64,000 bases of DNA from Prosthecodimorpha staleyi (GTDB lineage: Bacteria > Pseudomonadota > Alphaproteobacteria > Rhizobiales > Ancalomicrobiaceae), in assembly GCF_018729455.1 (NCBI RefSeq), contig NZ_JAHHZF010000009.1:73878-137877 (forward strand), written 5' to 3'. Position numbers and translations under genes: made by a program. Shown here piece after piece: positions 8,956 to 17,419 of this stretch (its first letter is position 1; every line of letters starts with the position of its first letter). The notes under the pieces are model-generated. The model was not told the origin of the DNA. It did no database searches and worked only from the letters and a program-made list of their open reading frames with translations.

Positions 8956-9948
8956 ATGCGATTTCTCGCCGCCGCCATCCTGTTCCTGATCGCCGTGCCG
9001 GCGCGGGCCGAGTTCGACGCGGGTCTGGTCGAGCGCAAGATGGGCGAGGTTGCGGCCGATATCGGTGGCGGCCGGCTCGGCGTCGGCATCCTCGATCTGA
9101 AGAGCGGACAGGATTGGTATCTGGCCGGCGACGAGCGCTTCCCGATGCAGAGCGTGTTTAAGGCGCCGCTCGGGGTGGCGGTCCTGCGCCAAGTCGACCG
9201 CAAGAAGCTCGGCCTCGAGCAGACCGTCACCGTCACGCGGCGCGACATCGCCATGGGCTGGAGCCCGATCGCCAAGGAGATGGCCGGCGACCGCAAGAGC
9301 GTCTCTGTGCGCGATCTGGTGCGCGGCGCCGTCTCCCTCAGCGACAATACCGCCGCCGACGTGCTCATGCGCCTGATCGGCGGGCCGGCCGCGGTCACCG
9401 CCGCGTTGATGGAAAGCGACATTGCCGGCCTGCGCGTCGACCGCTACGAGCGCGAACTGCAGCCCGAGGTCGTCGGCCTGCCGCCCTATGCCCCCGGGGT
9501 GCCGATCGATCCGGCGGCGTGGAAGAGCGCCGTGGCGGCCGTGCCGGAGGAGCGCAAGGCGGCGGCGCTGCAGACCTACCTGTCGACCGACGAGCGCGAC
9601 ACCGCCACCCCGAAGGGGGCCGTGACCTTCCTGGCCAAGCTCGAGCGCGGCGAACTCCTGGGGGTGGATACGACCAGCCTGATGCTGCGCGCCATGACGG
9701 AAAGCCCGACCGGCGCCGCGCGGCTGAAGGCCGGTCTGCCCGCCGGCGCGCGGCTGGCGCACAAGACCGGCACAGGTCCGGACGTGCTCGGCCTCAACGC
9801 GGCGACCAACGATATCGGCATCGTCACGCTGTCGGGCGGCGCCAAATTCGCGATCGCCGTGTTCCTGGCCGGATCGGCCCTCCCGGAGGCGCAGCGCGAG
9901 GCGGTCCATGCCCGCGTCATGGCGATCCTTGCGGAGGCTGCGCGTTAG
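8956..9948 (+). CDS. Class A beta-lactamase-like serine hydrolase, exported
   Basis: A 330-residue protein with a signal peptide (MRFLAAAILFLIAVPARA). It has the class A motifs in order: Ser-X-X-Lys (SVFK, catalytic Ser70 and Lys73 equivalents), SDN (SDNTAADVLM, 130 loop), an omega-loop glutamate (DRYERELQ, Glu166 equivalent) and KTG (HKTGTG). Two features are unusual. The residue equivalent to Asn170 is Gln, and about 37 extra residues lie between the omega-loop glutamate and the normally close DERDT motif. Whether it hydrolyses beta-lactams is therefore uncertain. It lies between thyA and the GNAT gene. Confidence 0.85.
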   Translation: MRFLAAAILFLIAVPARAEFDAGLVERKMGEVAADIGGGRLGVGILDLKSGQDWYLAGDERFPMQSVFKAPLGVAVLRQVDRKKLGLEQTVTVTRRDIAMGWSPIAKEMAGDRKSVSVRDLVRGAVSLSDNTAADVLMRLIGGPAAVTAALMESDIAGLRVDRYERELQPEVVGLPPYAPGVPIDPAAWKSAVAAVPEERKAAALQTYLSTDERDTATPKGAVTFLAKLERGELLGVDTTSLMLRAMTESPTGAARLKAGLPAGARLAHKTGTGPDVLGLNAATNDIGIVTLSGGAKFAIAVFLAGSALPEAQREAVHARVMAILAEAAR

Positions 9949-9984
9949 GCCTATCCGGAGGACCCGTTCCGGAGAGACCACCCG

Positions 9985-10470
9985 ATGCCGACCCTGATCC
10001 GCCCCGCGACGCCCGACGATGCCGGCCTTGTCTTCGACTTCGTCATGAAACTCGCCGAATACGAGAACCTGACGCACGAGGTCGACGCCACGGCGGAGGG
10101 CATTGCCGACGCCCTGTTCCGGCCGGATCCGAAGGCCTTCTGCGATCTGGCCTTTCGGGATGGCGAACCGGCCGGCTTCGCGCTTTGGTTCTACAATTTC
10201 TCGACCTTCCGCGGCCGGCACGGCATCTATCTGGAGGATCTGTTCGTCGAACCGAAGTTCCGCGGTCTCGGCATCGGGCGCGCGCTCCTCGAACGCCTCG
10301 CCGCGCGCTGCGTGGCGGAGGGGCTGGCCCGGTTCGAATGGTCGGTGCTCGACTGGAACGCGCCGTCGATCGCCTTCTACCGTTCGCTCGGTGCCGTGCC
10401 GAAGGACGAATGGACGATGTTCCAGGTCAGCGATGCAGCCTTGGCGCGGCTCGGGGGCGGGGGCCGGTGA
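9985..10470 (+). CDS. GNAT family N-acetyltransferase, diamine-acetyltransferase-like
   Basis: A 161-residue single-domain GNAT protein. The acetyl-CoA motif A is at about 86-100 (DLFVEPKFRGLGIGRALLE; R-G-L-G-I-G binds pyrophosphate), preceded by the strand GIYLEDLFV and followed by RFEWSVLDWNAPSIAFYRSLG, the motif B region. The overall pattern resembles spermidine/diamine acetyltransferases, but substrate cannot be read from sequence. It ends with a GTGA overlap into folA, so the two are translationally coupled. Confidence 0.85.
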   Translation: MPTLIRPATPDDAGLVFDFVMKLAEYENLTHEVDATAEGIADALFRPDPKAFCDLAFRDGEPAGFALWFYNFSTFRGRHGIYLEDLFVEPKFRGLGIGRALLERLAARCVAEGLARFEWSVLDWNAPSIAFYRSLGAVPKDEWTMFQVSDAALARLGGGGR

Positions 10471-11036
10471 GCGCGACGCACCAGCCTGACCCGGAGCCGC
10501 GCGCGCCGGAAATCGCCCTGGTCGCGGCGGTCGCCCGCAATGGCGTGATCGGGCGCGACAACGACCTGCCCTGGCGGCTCTCCTCCGACCTCCGGCATTT
10601 CCGTCGTCTGACCATGGGGCGGCCGATCCTGATGGGTCGGCGCACCTTTCAATCCATCGGCAAACCGCTCGACGGGCGGACCAATATCGTCATCACGCGC
10701 GACCCGGCCTTTGCCGTCGACGGCGTTGTGGTCGCCGCCTCGCTCGAGGCGGCGCTGCGGCTCGGACGGGAGATCGCGATCCGGGACGGCGCCGATGCCG
10801 TGATGGTGACCGGTGGCGGCGAGATCTATGCCGAGGCGATGCCGCACGCCGATGTGCTGCATCTGACCGAGGTCGACCTTGCGCCGGCGGGGACGGTGCG
10901 CTTTCCGGCGATCGATCCGCTGATCTGGCAGGAGACGGCACGGGTGCCGGGCGAGCGCGGACCGCGCGACGAAGCCGGCTTTGCCTTCGTGACCTACCGT
11001 CGCCGCGATCGGACCGCGCGCGCCGAACCGGCGTGA
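10467..11036 (+). CDS. folA: Dihydrofolate reductase
   Basis: A 189-residue protein starting at a GTG that overlaps the GNAT stop (GTGA). It reduces dihydrofolate to tetrahydrofolate with NADPH. Family motifs are intact: IALVAAVARNGVIGRDNDLP with WRLSSDL (active-site Trp and Asp), GRPILMGRRTFQSIG (NADPH site), NIVITRD and VMVTGGGEIYAEAM. About 15 residues precede the conserved core. The gene pairs functionally with thyA upstream. Confidence 0.94.
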   Translation: MSATHQPDPEPRAPEIALVAAVARNGVIGRDNDLPWRLSSDLRHFRRLTMGRPILMGRRTFQSIGKPLDGRTNIVITRDPAFAVDGVVVAASLEAALRLGREIAIRDGADAVMVTGGGEIYAEAMPHADVLHLTEVDLAPAGTVRFPAIDPLIWQETARVPGERGPRDEAGFAFVTYRRRDRTARAEPA

Positions 11037-11249
11037 ATCCAAACCCATGTTCTGAACATGACAAGGTTGACAGGTTTGGTCCGGCACCCCACCTGTCGTG
11101 CCGTCAGGGCATCGCGGGATGCGGCGGACCCATCCGAATGCGGCGTCGATGCCCTGGTATCAGTGGGCCTGAGCGCCATCTTAGGAGTGGTTCCGACGCG
11201 CGGCGTTCCCGGCGGCGCAAGCCGGGCGTTAGGGATGGTGAGCGGTTTC

Positions 11250-11278
11250 GTTGAAAGAGCGGTCTTGCACCCCTATAA
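11250..11278 (+). promoter_or_regulatory. Heat-shock (RpoH)-like promoter upstream of hflK
   Basis: GTTGAA at 11250-11255, a 14-base spacer, and CCCCTATAA at 11270-11278 resemble the sigma-32 consensus (CTTGAA, 13-17 bases, CCCCATNT). It lies about 100 bases before hflK, a gene of envelope protease control, which fits. The rest of the 340-base gap 11037-11377 shows no gene. Confidence 0.5.
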
Positions 11279-11377
11279 CCCGCAAGCCGGTCTCGAACCG
11301 GCGGCTTCGCCGACTGAACGGCCCGCGCCGCGACGGATGATCCGTCGTGGCGGGCGATCGAAGAGACAGGACGACAC

Positions 11378-12535
11378 ATGCCTTGGAGTAACCAGAGCGG
11401 TGGTGGCGGTTGGCGAGGCGGCGGCGGCGGCGGGGGCGGCGGTCCCTGGGGCTCGCCGCCACGCGGCCCCTCGGGCGGTGGCGGCGGACAGCCGCCGGAC
11501 CTGGAGGATCTGCTGCGCAAGAGCCAGGATCGGCTGAAGAGCATTCTCCCGGGTGGCGGTGGCGGCGGCGGGTTCGGCGGCAAGGGCATCGCCCTGGTGG
11601 CGGCCGGGGCCCTCGTTCTATGGCTGGTGACCGGGTTCTATCGGGTCGAGCCGGACGAGACCGGCGTCGAACTGGTGCTCGGCAAGGTCACCTCGCGCAC
11701 CAGCCCGGGTCTGAACTATAATTTCCCCTATCCGATCGGGTCGGTCTACACGCCGCGCGTGCTGAGCGTGCGCGAACTGACCGTCGGCATGCGGGAGACC
11801 GACACCGGTCGCGGCATCACGGTCCGCGACGTTCCGGAAGAAAGCCTGATGCTGACCGGCGACGAGAATCTCGTCGATGTCGACTTCAAGGTGCAGTGGG
11901 TGGTCAAGGACGCGGCGGCCTTCCTGTTCGCGATCCAGAAGCCCGAGGAAACCGTCAAGGCGGTTGCTGAAAGCGCGATGCGCGAGGTGATCGGCCGCAG
12001 CAACATCCAGCCGATCCTGACCGAGGACCGGCGCCGCATCGAAATTTCGGTGCGCGAACTGATGCAGAAGACGCTGGACGACTACAAGTCGGGCGTCGAG
12101 ATCCGGCTCGTGCAGATGCAGAAGGTCGACCCGCCCTCCGACGTGATCGACGCCTTCCGCGACGTGCAGGCGGCGCGCATCGATGCCGAGCGGCTGCAGA
12201 ACGAGGCGCATTCCTACGCCAACCGGATCGTGCCGGAGGCACGCGGCGAGGGCGCCAAGATCCTCAACGCCGCCCAGGCCTATCTGCGCCAGACCGTCGA
12301 GGACGCGCGCGGCCAGGCCGATCGCTTCGTCAAGGTCTATGACGAATATGCCAAGGCGCCGCAGATCACCCGCGAGCGTCTCTATCTCGAAACCATGGAG
12401 CGGGTGTTCGGCGGCATGGACAAGGTCATTCTCGACCAGTCCGGCAATGCGCAGGGCGTCGTGCCCTACCTGCCGCTCGACCGCGTCAACCGCGCCGCCC
12501 CCGGCGGCAACCCGCGCACGGGAGGCCAGCCGTGA
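11378..12535 (+). CDS. hflK: FtsH protease modulator HflK
   Basis: A 385-residue membrane protein. An extended glycine-rich N-terminus (about residues 8-40 and a second run near 60-70) precedes a single membrane helix at about 70-87 (IALVAAGALVLWLVTGFY). A Band 7/SPFH domain follows (VELVLGKVTSRTSPGLNYNF onward), then a coiled coil. HflK and HflC form a periplasm-facing cage around FtsH and modulate its proteolysis. The stop overlaps the hflC GTG start (GTGA), as in the usual hflKC operon. Confidence 0.95.
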   Translation: MPWSNQSGGGGWRGGGGGGGGGPWGSPPRGPSGGGGGQPPDLEDLLRKSQDRLKSILPGGGGGGGFGGKGIALVAAGALVLWLVTGFYRVEPDETGVELVLGKVTSRTSPGLNYNFPYPIGSVYTPRVLSVRELTVGMRETDTGRGITVRDVPEESLMLTGDENLVDVDFKVQWVVKDAAAFLFAIQKPEETVKAVAESAMREVIGRSNIQPILTEDRRRIEISVRELMQKTLDDYKSGVEIRLVQMQKVDPPSDVIDAFRDVQAARIDAERLQNEAHSYANRIVPEARGEGAKILNAAQAYLRQTVEDARGQADRFVKVYDEYAKAPQITRERLYLETMERVFGGMDKVILDQSGNAQGVVPYLPLDRVNRAAPGGNPRTGGQP

Positions 12536-13449
12536 AGAACGGATTGTTCGGTATCGCCATCGCGGTCGCGGTGGGTGCGGCCATCGCCGCCGGCACGTCC
12601 GCCTTCGTGGTCGACCCGACGCGGCAGGCGCTCGTGCTGCAGTTCGGTCAGGTCAAGCGCGCCATCACGGAGTCGGGCCTCTACTTCAAGGTGCCCTTCA
12701 TCCAAAATGTCGAGTATCTCGACCGCCGCATCCTGGATCTCGACCTGGAGAGCCAGGAGGTCATCGCGTCCGACCAGAAGCGTCTGATCGTCGACGCCTT
12801 CGCGCGCTACCGGATCGCCGATCCGGTGCAGTTCTACCAGTCGGTGCGTACGGTGCAGGGGGGCTCGCAAAGGCTCAACACCTTCACCTCGTCGGCGCTG
12901 CGCGCAGTGCTCGCCGATGCGACCTTCTCGTCTGTGGTGCGCGACGAACGCGCCCAACTGATGGACAAGATCAGGCAGGCGGTCGACATCCAGGCCAAGA
13001 CGATCGGCGTCGACATCATCGACGTTCGCATGAAGCGTGCCGACCTGCCGGCCCAGAACAGCCAGGCGATCTTCCAGCGCATGAAGACCGAGCGCCAGCG
13101 CGAGGCGACGGAACTGCGGGCGCGCGGCGCGGAAGAAAGCCAGCGCATCCGGTCCAAGTCCGATGCCGACAAGGAGATCATCCTGGCCGAGGCGCGGCGC
13201 GATTCGGAACGCCTGCGTGGCGAGGGCGACGCCCAGCGCAACCGGGTGTTCGCCGAAGCCTTCGGCCGCGATCCGGAATTCTTCGCCTTCTACCGCTCGA
13301 TGCAGGCCTACGAGCAGGGCCTGAAGGCGGGCGACACCCGGCTGGTCATCTCGCCCAATTCGGACTTCTTCCGCTACTTCGCGGATCCGAAGGGCCGGCC
13401 CGTCGGGACCGCCCCCGCGCCGTCCGCCGCCCCGGCTGCGGCGCAGTGA
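12532..13449 (+). CDS. hflC: FtsH protease modulator HflC
   Basis: A 305-residue partner of HflK, starting at GTG within the hflK stop. It has an N-terminal membrane helix (about residues 4-22), an SPFH domain (DPTRQALVLQFGQVKRAITE through RYRIADPVQFYQSV) and a long charged coiled-coil segment (MKTERQREATELRARGAEES and following), then GDTRLVISPNSDFFRYF near the end, typical of HflC. The C-terminus is a short Pro/Ala tail. It assembles with HflK around FtsH in the inner membrane. Confidence 0.95.
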   Translation: MKNGLFGIAIAVAVGAAIAAGTSAFVVDPTRQALVLQFGQVKRAITESGLYFKVPFIQNVEYLDRRILDLDLESQEVIASDQKRLIVDAFARYRIADPVQFYQSVRTVQGGSQRLNTFTSSALRAVLADATFSSVVRDERAQLMDKIRQAVDIQAKTIGVDIIDVRMKRADLPAQNSQAIFQRMKTERQREATELRARGAEESQRIRSKSDADKEIILAEARRDSERLRGEGDAQRNRVFAEAFGRDPEFFAFYRSMQAYEQGLKAGDTRLVISPNSDFFRYFADPKGRPVGTAPAPSAAPAAAQ

Positions 13450-13499
13450 TCGCCGGCGGCCGCCGCATCCCACGGCTGGCCTTCGGTCCCGCATGACAG

Positions 13500-13532
13500 G
13501 AGGGCCCGTCTGAGACGGGCCCTCGCTGTTTT
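13500..13532 (+). terminator. Intrinsic terminator after hflC
   Basis: A perfect 11-base stem (GAGGGCCCGTC / GACGGGCCCTC) with a TGA loop is followed by gctgtttt. It lies 51 bases after the hflC stop and separates hflKC from DUF2065 and degP. Confidence 0.85.
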
Positions 13533-13631
13533 CGACGGCGCCGGCGCGCTCCGCCGTCGGCCTGTCGCCTGCATGGCCCGCCCTTGCAGATCCCACCCTT
13601 GCATGTCCCCCCGGCCGGATCGAACAGCGCC

Positions 13632-13832
13632 ATGAGCCTCTTCCTGATCGCCCTCGGCCTCGGTCTCGCGATCGAAGGCACGCTCTATGCGGCCTTTCCC
13701 CGGGTCGCGAAGGCCATGATGGCGCGTGCCCTCGGTCTGCCGGACCCTGCCTTCCGGATGATGGGCGTCGGCGCGCTCGCTCTCGGGGTTGTGATCGTGG
13801 CCCTGGTCCGTCTTGCCGGCGGCGGCGTATGA
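13632..13832 (+). CDS. DUF2065 (YjeT-like) small membrane protein
   Basis: A 66-residue protein made of two hydrophobic segments (SLFLIALGLGLAIEGTLYAA and MMGVGALALGVVIVALVRLA) linked by a short loop with P-R-V-A-K and an L-G-L-P-D motif, as in DUF2065 proteins. The function is unknown. In many proteobacteria the gene sits next to hflC, and it does here, although a strong terminator lies between them. Confidence 0.8.
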   Translation: MSLFLIALGLGLAIEGTLYAAFPRVAKAMMARALGLPDPAFRMMGVGALALGVVIVALVRLAGGGV

Positions 13833-13963
13833 TCGCTATCTGTCCGGAGCGGTCGATTTTCCGCCCCAATTGAGATTTGATGCTGATCGATCGGTCGGTA
13901 GCCGGCGGCGGAGCCCTGTCCTGCGGCGCCGGTGCCCGGGGACCACTCAACAGTAGGCGATCC

Positions 13964-15496
13964 ATGCTGAACGGAACTCAACGTCTGGGCGTCCTCAAGA
14001 GGGCCTTCGCTGCCACCGCGGCAGTGGGTCTCGTTTTCGCCCCGCTCGTCCTGGCCCCGCTTGTGGTCTCCACCGGACCGGTCGCGGCAGCCTCCGGCAA
14101 GGGGCCCGATTCGGTCGCCGACCTGGCGGAGGGCCTGCTCGACGCGGTCGTCAACATCTCGACCTCGCAGACCGCCAGTGCCGAGCGCGCGACCCCGCCG
14201 GTGCCGACCCCGAAGGCGCCGGAAGGCTCGCCCTTCCAGGAGTTCTTCGACGAGTTCTTCAACAAGCAGCAGAAGAACCGCGAACGCGAGCCGCGCAAGG
14301 TCCAATCGCTGGGCTCCGGCTTCGTCATCGACGCCGAGGGCATCATCGTCACCAACAACCACGTCATCGACGGGGCCGACGAGATCACCGCCAATTTTCC
14401 CGACGGCACCAAGCTCAAGGCGGAACTGATCGGCAAGGATCAGAAGACCGACATCGCAGTCCTGCGCGTCAAGCCGACCAAGCCGCTGAAGGCGGTCAAG
14501 TTCGGCAACAGCGACAAGGCTCGCGTCGGCGACTGGGTGATGGCGATCGGCAATCCGTTCGGCCTCGGCGGCACCGTGACGGTCGGCATCGTCTCGGCGC
14601 GCAACCGCGACATCAATTCCGGTCCCTACGACAACTTCATCCAGACCGACGCGGCCATCAACCGCGGCAATTCGGGCGGCCCGCTGTTCAACATGGACGG
14701 CGAGGTGATCGGCATCAACACGGCGATCATTTCGCCTTCGGGCGGCTCGATCGGCATCGGCTTCTCGATCCCGTCGAACGGCGCCGCCGCGGTCGTCGAG
14801 CAGCTGCGCACCTATCGCGAGACCCGGCGCGGCTGGCTCGGCGTGCGCATCCAGGGCGTGACCGAGGACATCGCCGAAAGCCTCGGGCTGAAGGACGTCA
14901 AGGGCGCACTGGTCGCCGGCGTGACCGAGAAGGGCCCCGCCGAGGCGGCCGGCATCCAGGCCGGCGACGTGATCCTGAAATTCGACGGCCGCACGGTTCC
15001 GGGCGTGCGCGAACTGCCGCGCATGGTGGCGGATTCGGCGATCTCCAAGGAGGTCGACGTGGTCGTGCTGCGGAAGGGCAAGGAGGAGACCCTCAAGGTC
15101 CGGCTCGGCCGGCTCGAAGAGGGCGAGAAGATCGAGCGTGAGAAGGCGGCCGCCGGCAAGGGCACGACTGCGCCGACCGTGCAGCCGGTCATCTCGCGCG
15201 CCCTCGGCCTTGGCCTCGCCGATCTCGATGCGGCCAATCGCGACCGCTTCAAGCTGAACAAGGACAAGGTCACCAAGGGCGTCGTGGTCACCGAAGTGAC
15301 CCCGGATTCGCCGGCCGCCGAGAAGCGCATCGTCGCCGGCGACGTGATCCTCGAAGTCGGCCAGGAGGAGGTCAAGTCGGCCGACGACGTGGTCAAGCGG
15401 ATCGAGACCTTGAAGAAGGACGGCCGCAAGCGGGCGCTGTTCCTGCTGTCCAACCCGGACGGCGAGATGCGCTTCGTCACCGTGCAGGTGGACTGA
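13964..15496 (+). CDS. degP: Do-family periplasmic serine protease/chaperone
   Basis: A 510-residue HtrA protein. The N-terminal hydrophobic stretch (residues 15-45) is a signal sequence ending near GPVAAASG. The trypsin-like domain carries the triad His133 (NNHVIDG), Asp163 (KTDIAVL) and Ser237 (GNSGGPL). Two PDZ domains follow (about 290-380 and 405-500; GWLGVRIQGVTEDIAESLGL starts the first). An acidic/aromatic loop before the protease domain (FQEFFDEFFNKQQKN) is the LA-loop region. It degrades or refolds misfolded envelope proteins. The start avoids an upstream in-frame extension without signal-peptide character. Confidence 0.95.
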   Translation: MLNGTQRLGVLKRAFAATAAVGLVFAPLVLAPLVVSTGPVAAASGKGPDSVADLAEGLLDAVVNISTSQTASAERATPPVPTPKAPEGSPFQEFFDEFFNKQQKNREREPRKVQSLGSGFVIDAEGIIVTNNHVIDGADEITANFPDGTKLKAELIGKDQKTDIAVLRVKPTKPLKAVKFGNSDKARVGDWVMAIGNPFGLGGTVTVGIVSARNRDINSGPYDNFIQTDAAINRGNSGGPLFNMDGEVIGINTAIISPSGGSIGIGFSIPSNGAAAVVEQLRTYRETRRGWLGVRIQGVTEDIAESLGLKDVKGALVAGVTEKGPAEAAGIQAGDVILKFDGRTVPGVRELPRMVADSAISKEVDVVVLRKGKEETLKVRLGRLEEGEKIEREKAAAGKGTTAPTVQPVISRALGLGLADLDAANRDRFKLNKDKVTKGVVVTEVTPDSPAAEKRIVAGDVILEVGQEEVKSADDVVKRIETLKKDGRKRALFLLSNPDGEMRFVTVQVD

Positions 15497-15500
15497 CGCA

Positions 15501-16193
15501 ATGGGCACGGCGCGGTCCGGCAGGCCTGCCGTCGCGCCCGTCCCGTTCCGGCCGCTCGGCCGGGTGCTTTCCGCCGTCGTCGCACGCGCCGCAGCGGCGG
15601 TATCGGTGATCGGCCCTTCGGCCGCTGCGATGTCGGGCATCGCCCCACGAGCCGCGAGCGCGCTTTGGTTGACGGTCCTGTCGGCGACCGCACTCTCGGC
15701 GAACTCCGCGGCGGCAGCGCCGGCCGTGCTCGACGCCTTCCTGATCGGCTTCGAGGACGGCTGCCGCGAGGGCCACGATTTCGGCCTGTGGGCCGACACC
15801 GTCATGACCAACGACAAGGCCGGCCGCTGGACGGTGACGGCCGGTGGCGAGGTGCCGCCCGAACTCGCCGGCGCCTTCGGCAGGCCCGGTCTGACGGTGC
15901 AGCGCGAGAAAGCCTCCGATCTCGCCCGCCTCGTCGTTCCGGTCGCCGACGGCACCTACAAGGGGCTGCGCGTCGTCGCTCTCGAACTGCGCCGCTCGAC
16001 CGGCTATTTCCTCGCCGACGACACGGTCGTCTTCGCCGAGCCGGAGGCGACCGTGCGTGAGAAGCTCGCCCCCGTCCTCCGACGCGCCCGCAAGCTGATC
16101 GGCAAGGGCCCGGCGACCATCGATCTGAAGACCGAGAACGGCCGGGTCCGGCTGCGTTGCCTCGACAAGGACGACGCGGCGGGCCGGCCGTGA
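15501..16193 (+). CDS. Hypothetical exported protein
   Basis: Up to 230 residues, starting 4 bases after degP, so probably co-transcribed. The first 45 residues are Ala/Arg/Pro-rich; an internal Met at 15630 gives a cleaner signal peptide (ASALWLTVLSATALSANSAA, cleavage after SAAAA) and may be the true start. The mature part (about 155 residues) contains LDAFLIGFEDGCREGHDFGL and GYFLADDTVVFAEPEATVRE, with no motif I recognise. Two cysteines (CREG and near the end LRCLDKD) could form a disulfide in the periplasm. The function is unknown; position suggests an envelope role. Confidence 0.6.
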   Translation: MGTARSGRPAVAPVPFRPLGRVLSAVVARAAAAVSVIGPSAAAMSGIAPRAASALWLTVLSATALSANSAAAAPAVLDAFLIGFEDGCREGHDFGLWADTVMTNDKAGRWTVTAGGEVPPELAGAFGRPGLTVQREKASDLARLVVPVADGTYKGLRVVALELRRSTGYFLADDTVVFAEPEATVREKLAPVLRRARKLIGKGPATIDLKTENGRVRLRCLDKDDAAGRP

Positions 16194-16224
16194 TCGCGGG
16201 CCGGGCCGCCGATGGCCGCCGGCG

Positions 16225-17184
16225 TCAGGTCGCGACCTTGAGCGTGCCCGATCGGATCGCCTCTGCGAGGGCAGCCCGATAGCTCGTGATCAGGTGGTCG
16301 AGGATCGGCTCGGGACCGAAATCGAACCCGAGGGTCTTCAAAAGATCGAGCCGGCGCGCCTTCGCGGTCCCGGCATTGAAGAGTTCGCCGAGTTCTTTGG
16401 CGCGCGTGCGCAGCGCAAACGGGTTGCGCAGGATTTCGGCGAAGATCTTTCCGACCGGGAACTCGCTCTGATCGAGCAGCGAGGCGATACGCGGGTCCGC
16501 AATGCCCCCTGCGCCGATTCGCACCTCGCGCCCGGCATGCTGGTAGGACGGGATCGGCCAGAGGGTGCCGACCGGCGGTTGCCTGGGCGGCAGACGCGTC
16601 ACGATATCGGCGCCGTTGACCACCCGGAAATGGACCTTGCCGAAGGCTTCGTCGCACAATCCGGCCATCAGGCGGTCGCCGACACGCGGCTGGCCGAAGG
16701 TATAGACCCCGGCGACGCCGGACGGACTGACATTGGGCGATTGGGGGATGGTGAAAAGCGCCGCACAAAGCTGCGCCAGGGCGCCGCCGAGGCTGTGCCC
16801 GGTCAGCCAGAGGCTGCGGCGTTCACCCTGGGACTGGGCGATCGCATCGTGGATGGCAGGGTATGCGCGCCATATCGAGTTCATGAAGCCCTGATGGGCG
16901 GCGCCTTCCGGTACGAAGCGGACCGCGAGCGCATCGAGATCGACCAGCCAGTCGAGAAATTCCTGGGAGCCGCGAAAGGCGATCACCGTCGCGTCCGGCA
17001 CCTTGAACAGATGTGCCTGGGTATCGAAGGCACTTTCGATCAGCCGATGATCGTCGATCTGGCCGAACGTCTTGACGATGCCGGCCTTGAAGCCGGCATT
17101 GTCCTCATAAGCCAGCGCGCTGGCCTCGAAGAGCGCGGCGGCATTGTCGGCGGTGAAGGCGGATGTGAGCGGATTGAACGCCAT
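16225..17184 (-). CDS. Lipase, class 3 (alpha/beta hydrolase)
   Basis: A 319-residue protein starting at the ATG behind GGGAGGAC. The nucleophile elbow is GHSLGGALAQ (Ser in G-H-S-L-G), preceded by VIAFRGSQEFLDWLVDLD, the oxyanion/lid region of fungal-type class 3 lipases, and followed by YTFGQPRVGD and the catalytic Asp in NGADIVTRLPP; the His is probably in SYQHAGREV. No signal peptide is seen, so the enzyme is either cytoplasmic or exported by another route. The C-terminal 90 residues, rich in Leu and Arg, are outside the core. The lipid substrate is unknown. Confidence 0.85.
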   Translation of the reverse strand: MAFNPLTSAFTADNAAALFEASALAYEDNAGFKAGIVKTFGQIDDHRLIESAFDTQAHLFKVPDATVIAFRGSQEFLDWLVDLDALAVRFVPEGAAHQGFMNSIWRAYPAIHDAIAQSQGERRSLWLTGHSLGGALAQLCAALFTIPQSPNVSPSGVAGVYTFGQPRVGDRLMAGLCDEAFGKVHFRVVNGADIVTRLPPRQPPVGTLWPIPSYQHAGREVRIGAGGIADPRIASLLDQSEFPVGKIFAEILRNPFALRTRAKELGELFNAGTAKARRLDLLKTLGFDFGPEPILDHLITSYRAALAEAIRSGTLKVAT

Positions 17185-17419
17185 GATGTCCTCCCGTGCG
17201 GTGCCTGACGGCACGTAAAAGGATACCACAGCGACGTTGAAGCCCTGCGTCCTGAAATTGCATTCTTATTGTTGCGCACCCTTGTTGGGCATTGCCCTGG
17301 ATCCGCTGCGCAAATCCGCTCGACACACTACGACCTCGCGCCAATCCTTGTGTCCAGGGAATCGACGGTCCTGCGTTCTGCCGAAGGCGGGGGCGGGCCA
17401 ATTGGGGAGCGACGGCGCG

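Noticed and set aside
13877-13963. Longer N-terminus for degP
   Set aside because: The extension lacks signal-peptide character; starting at 13964 puts a normal signal sequence near the N-terminus.
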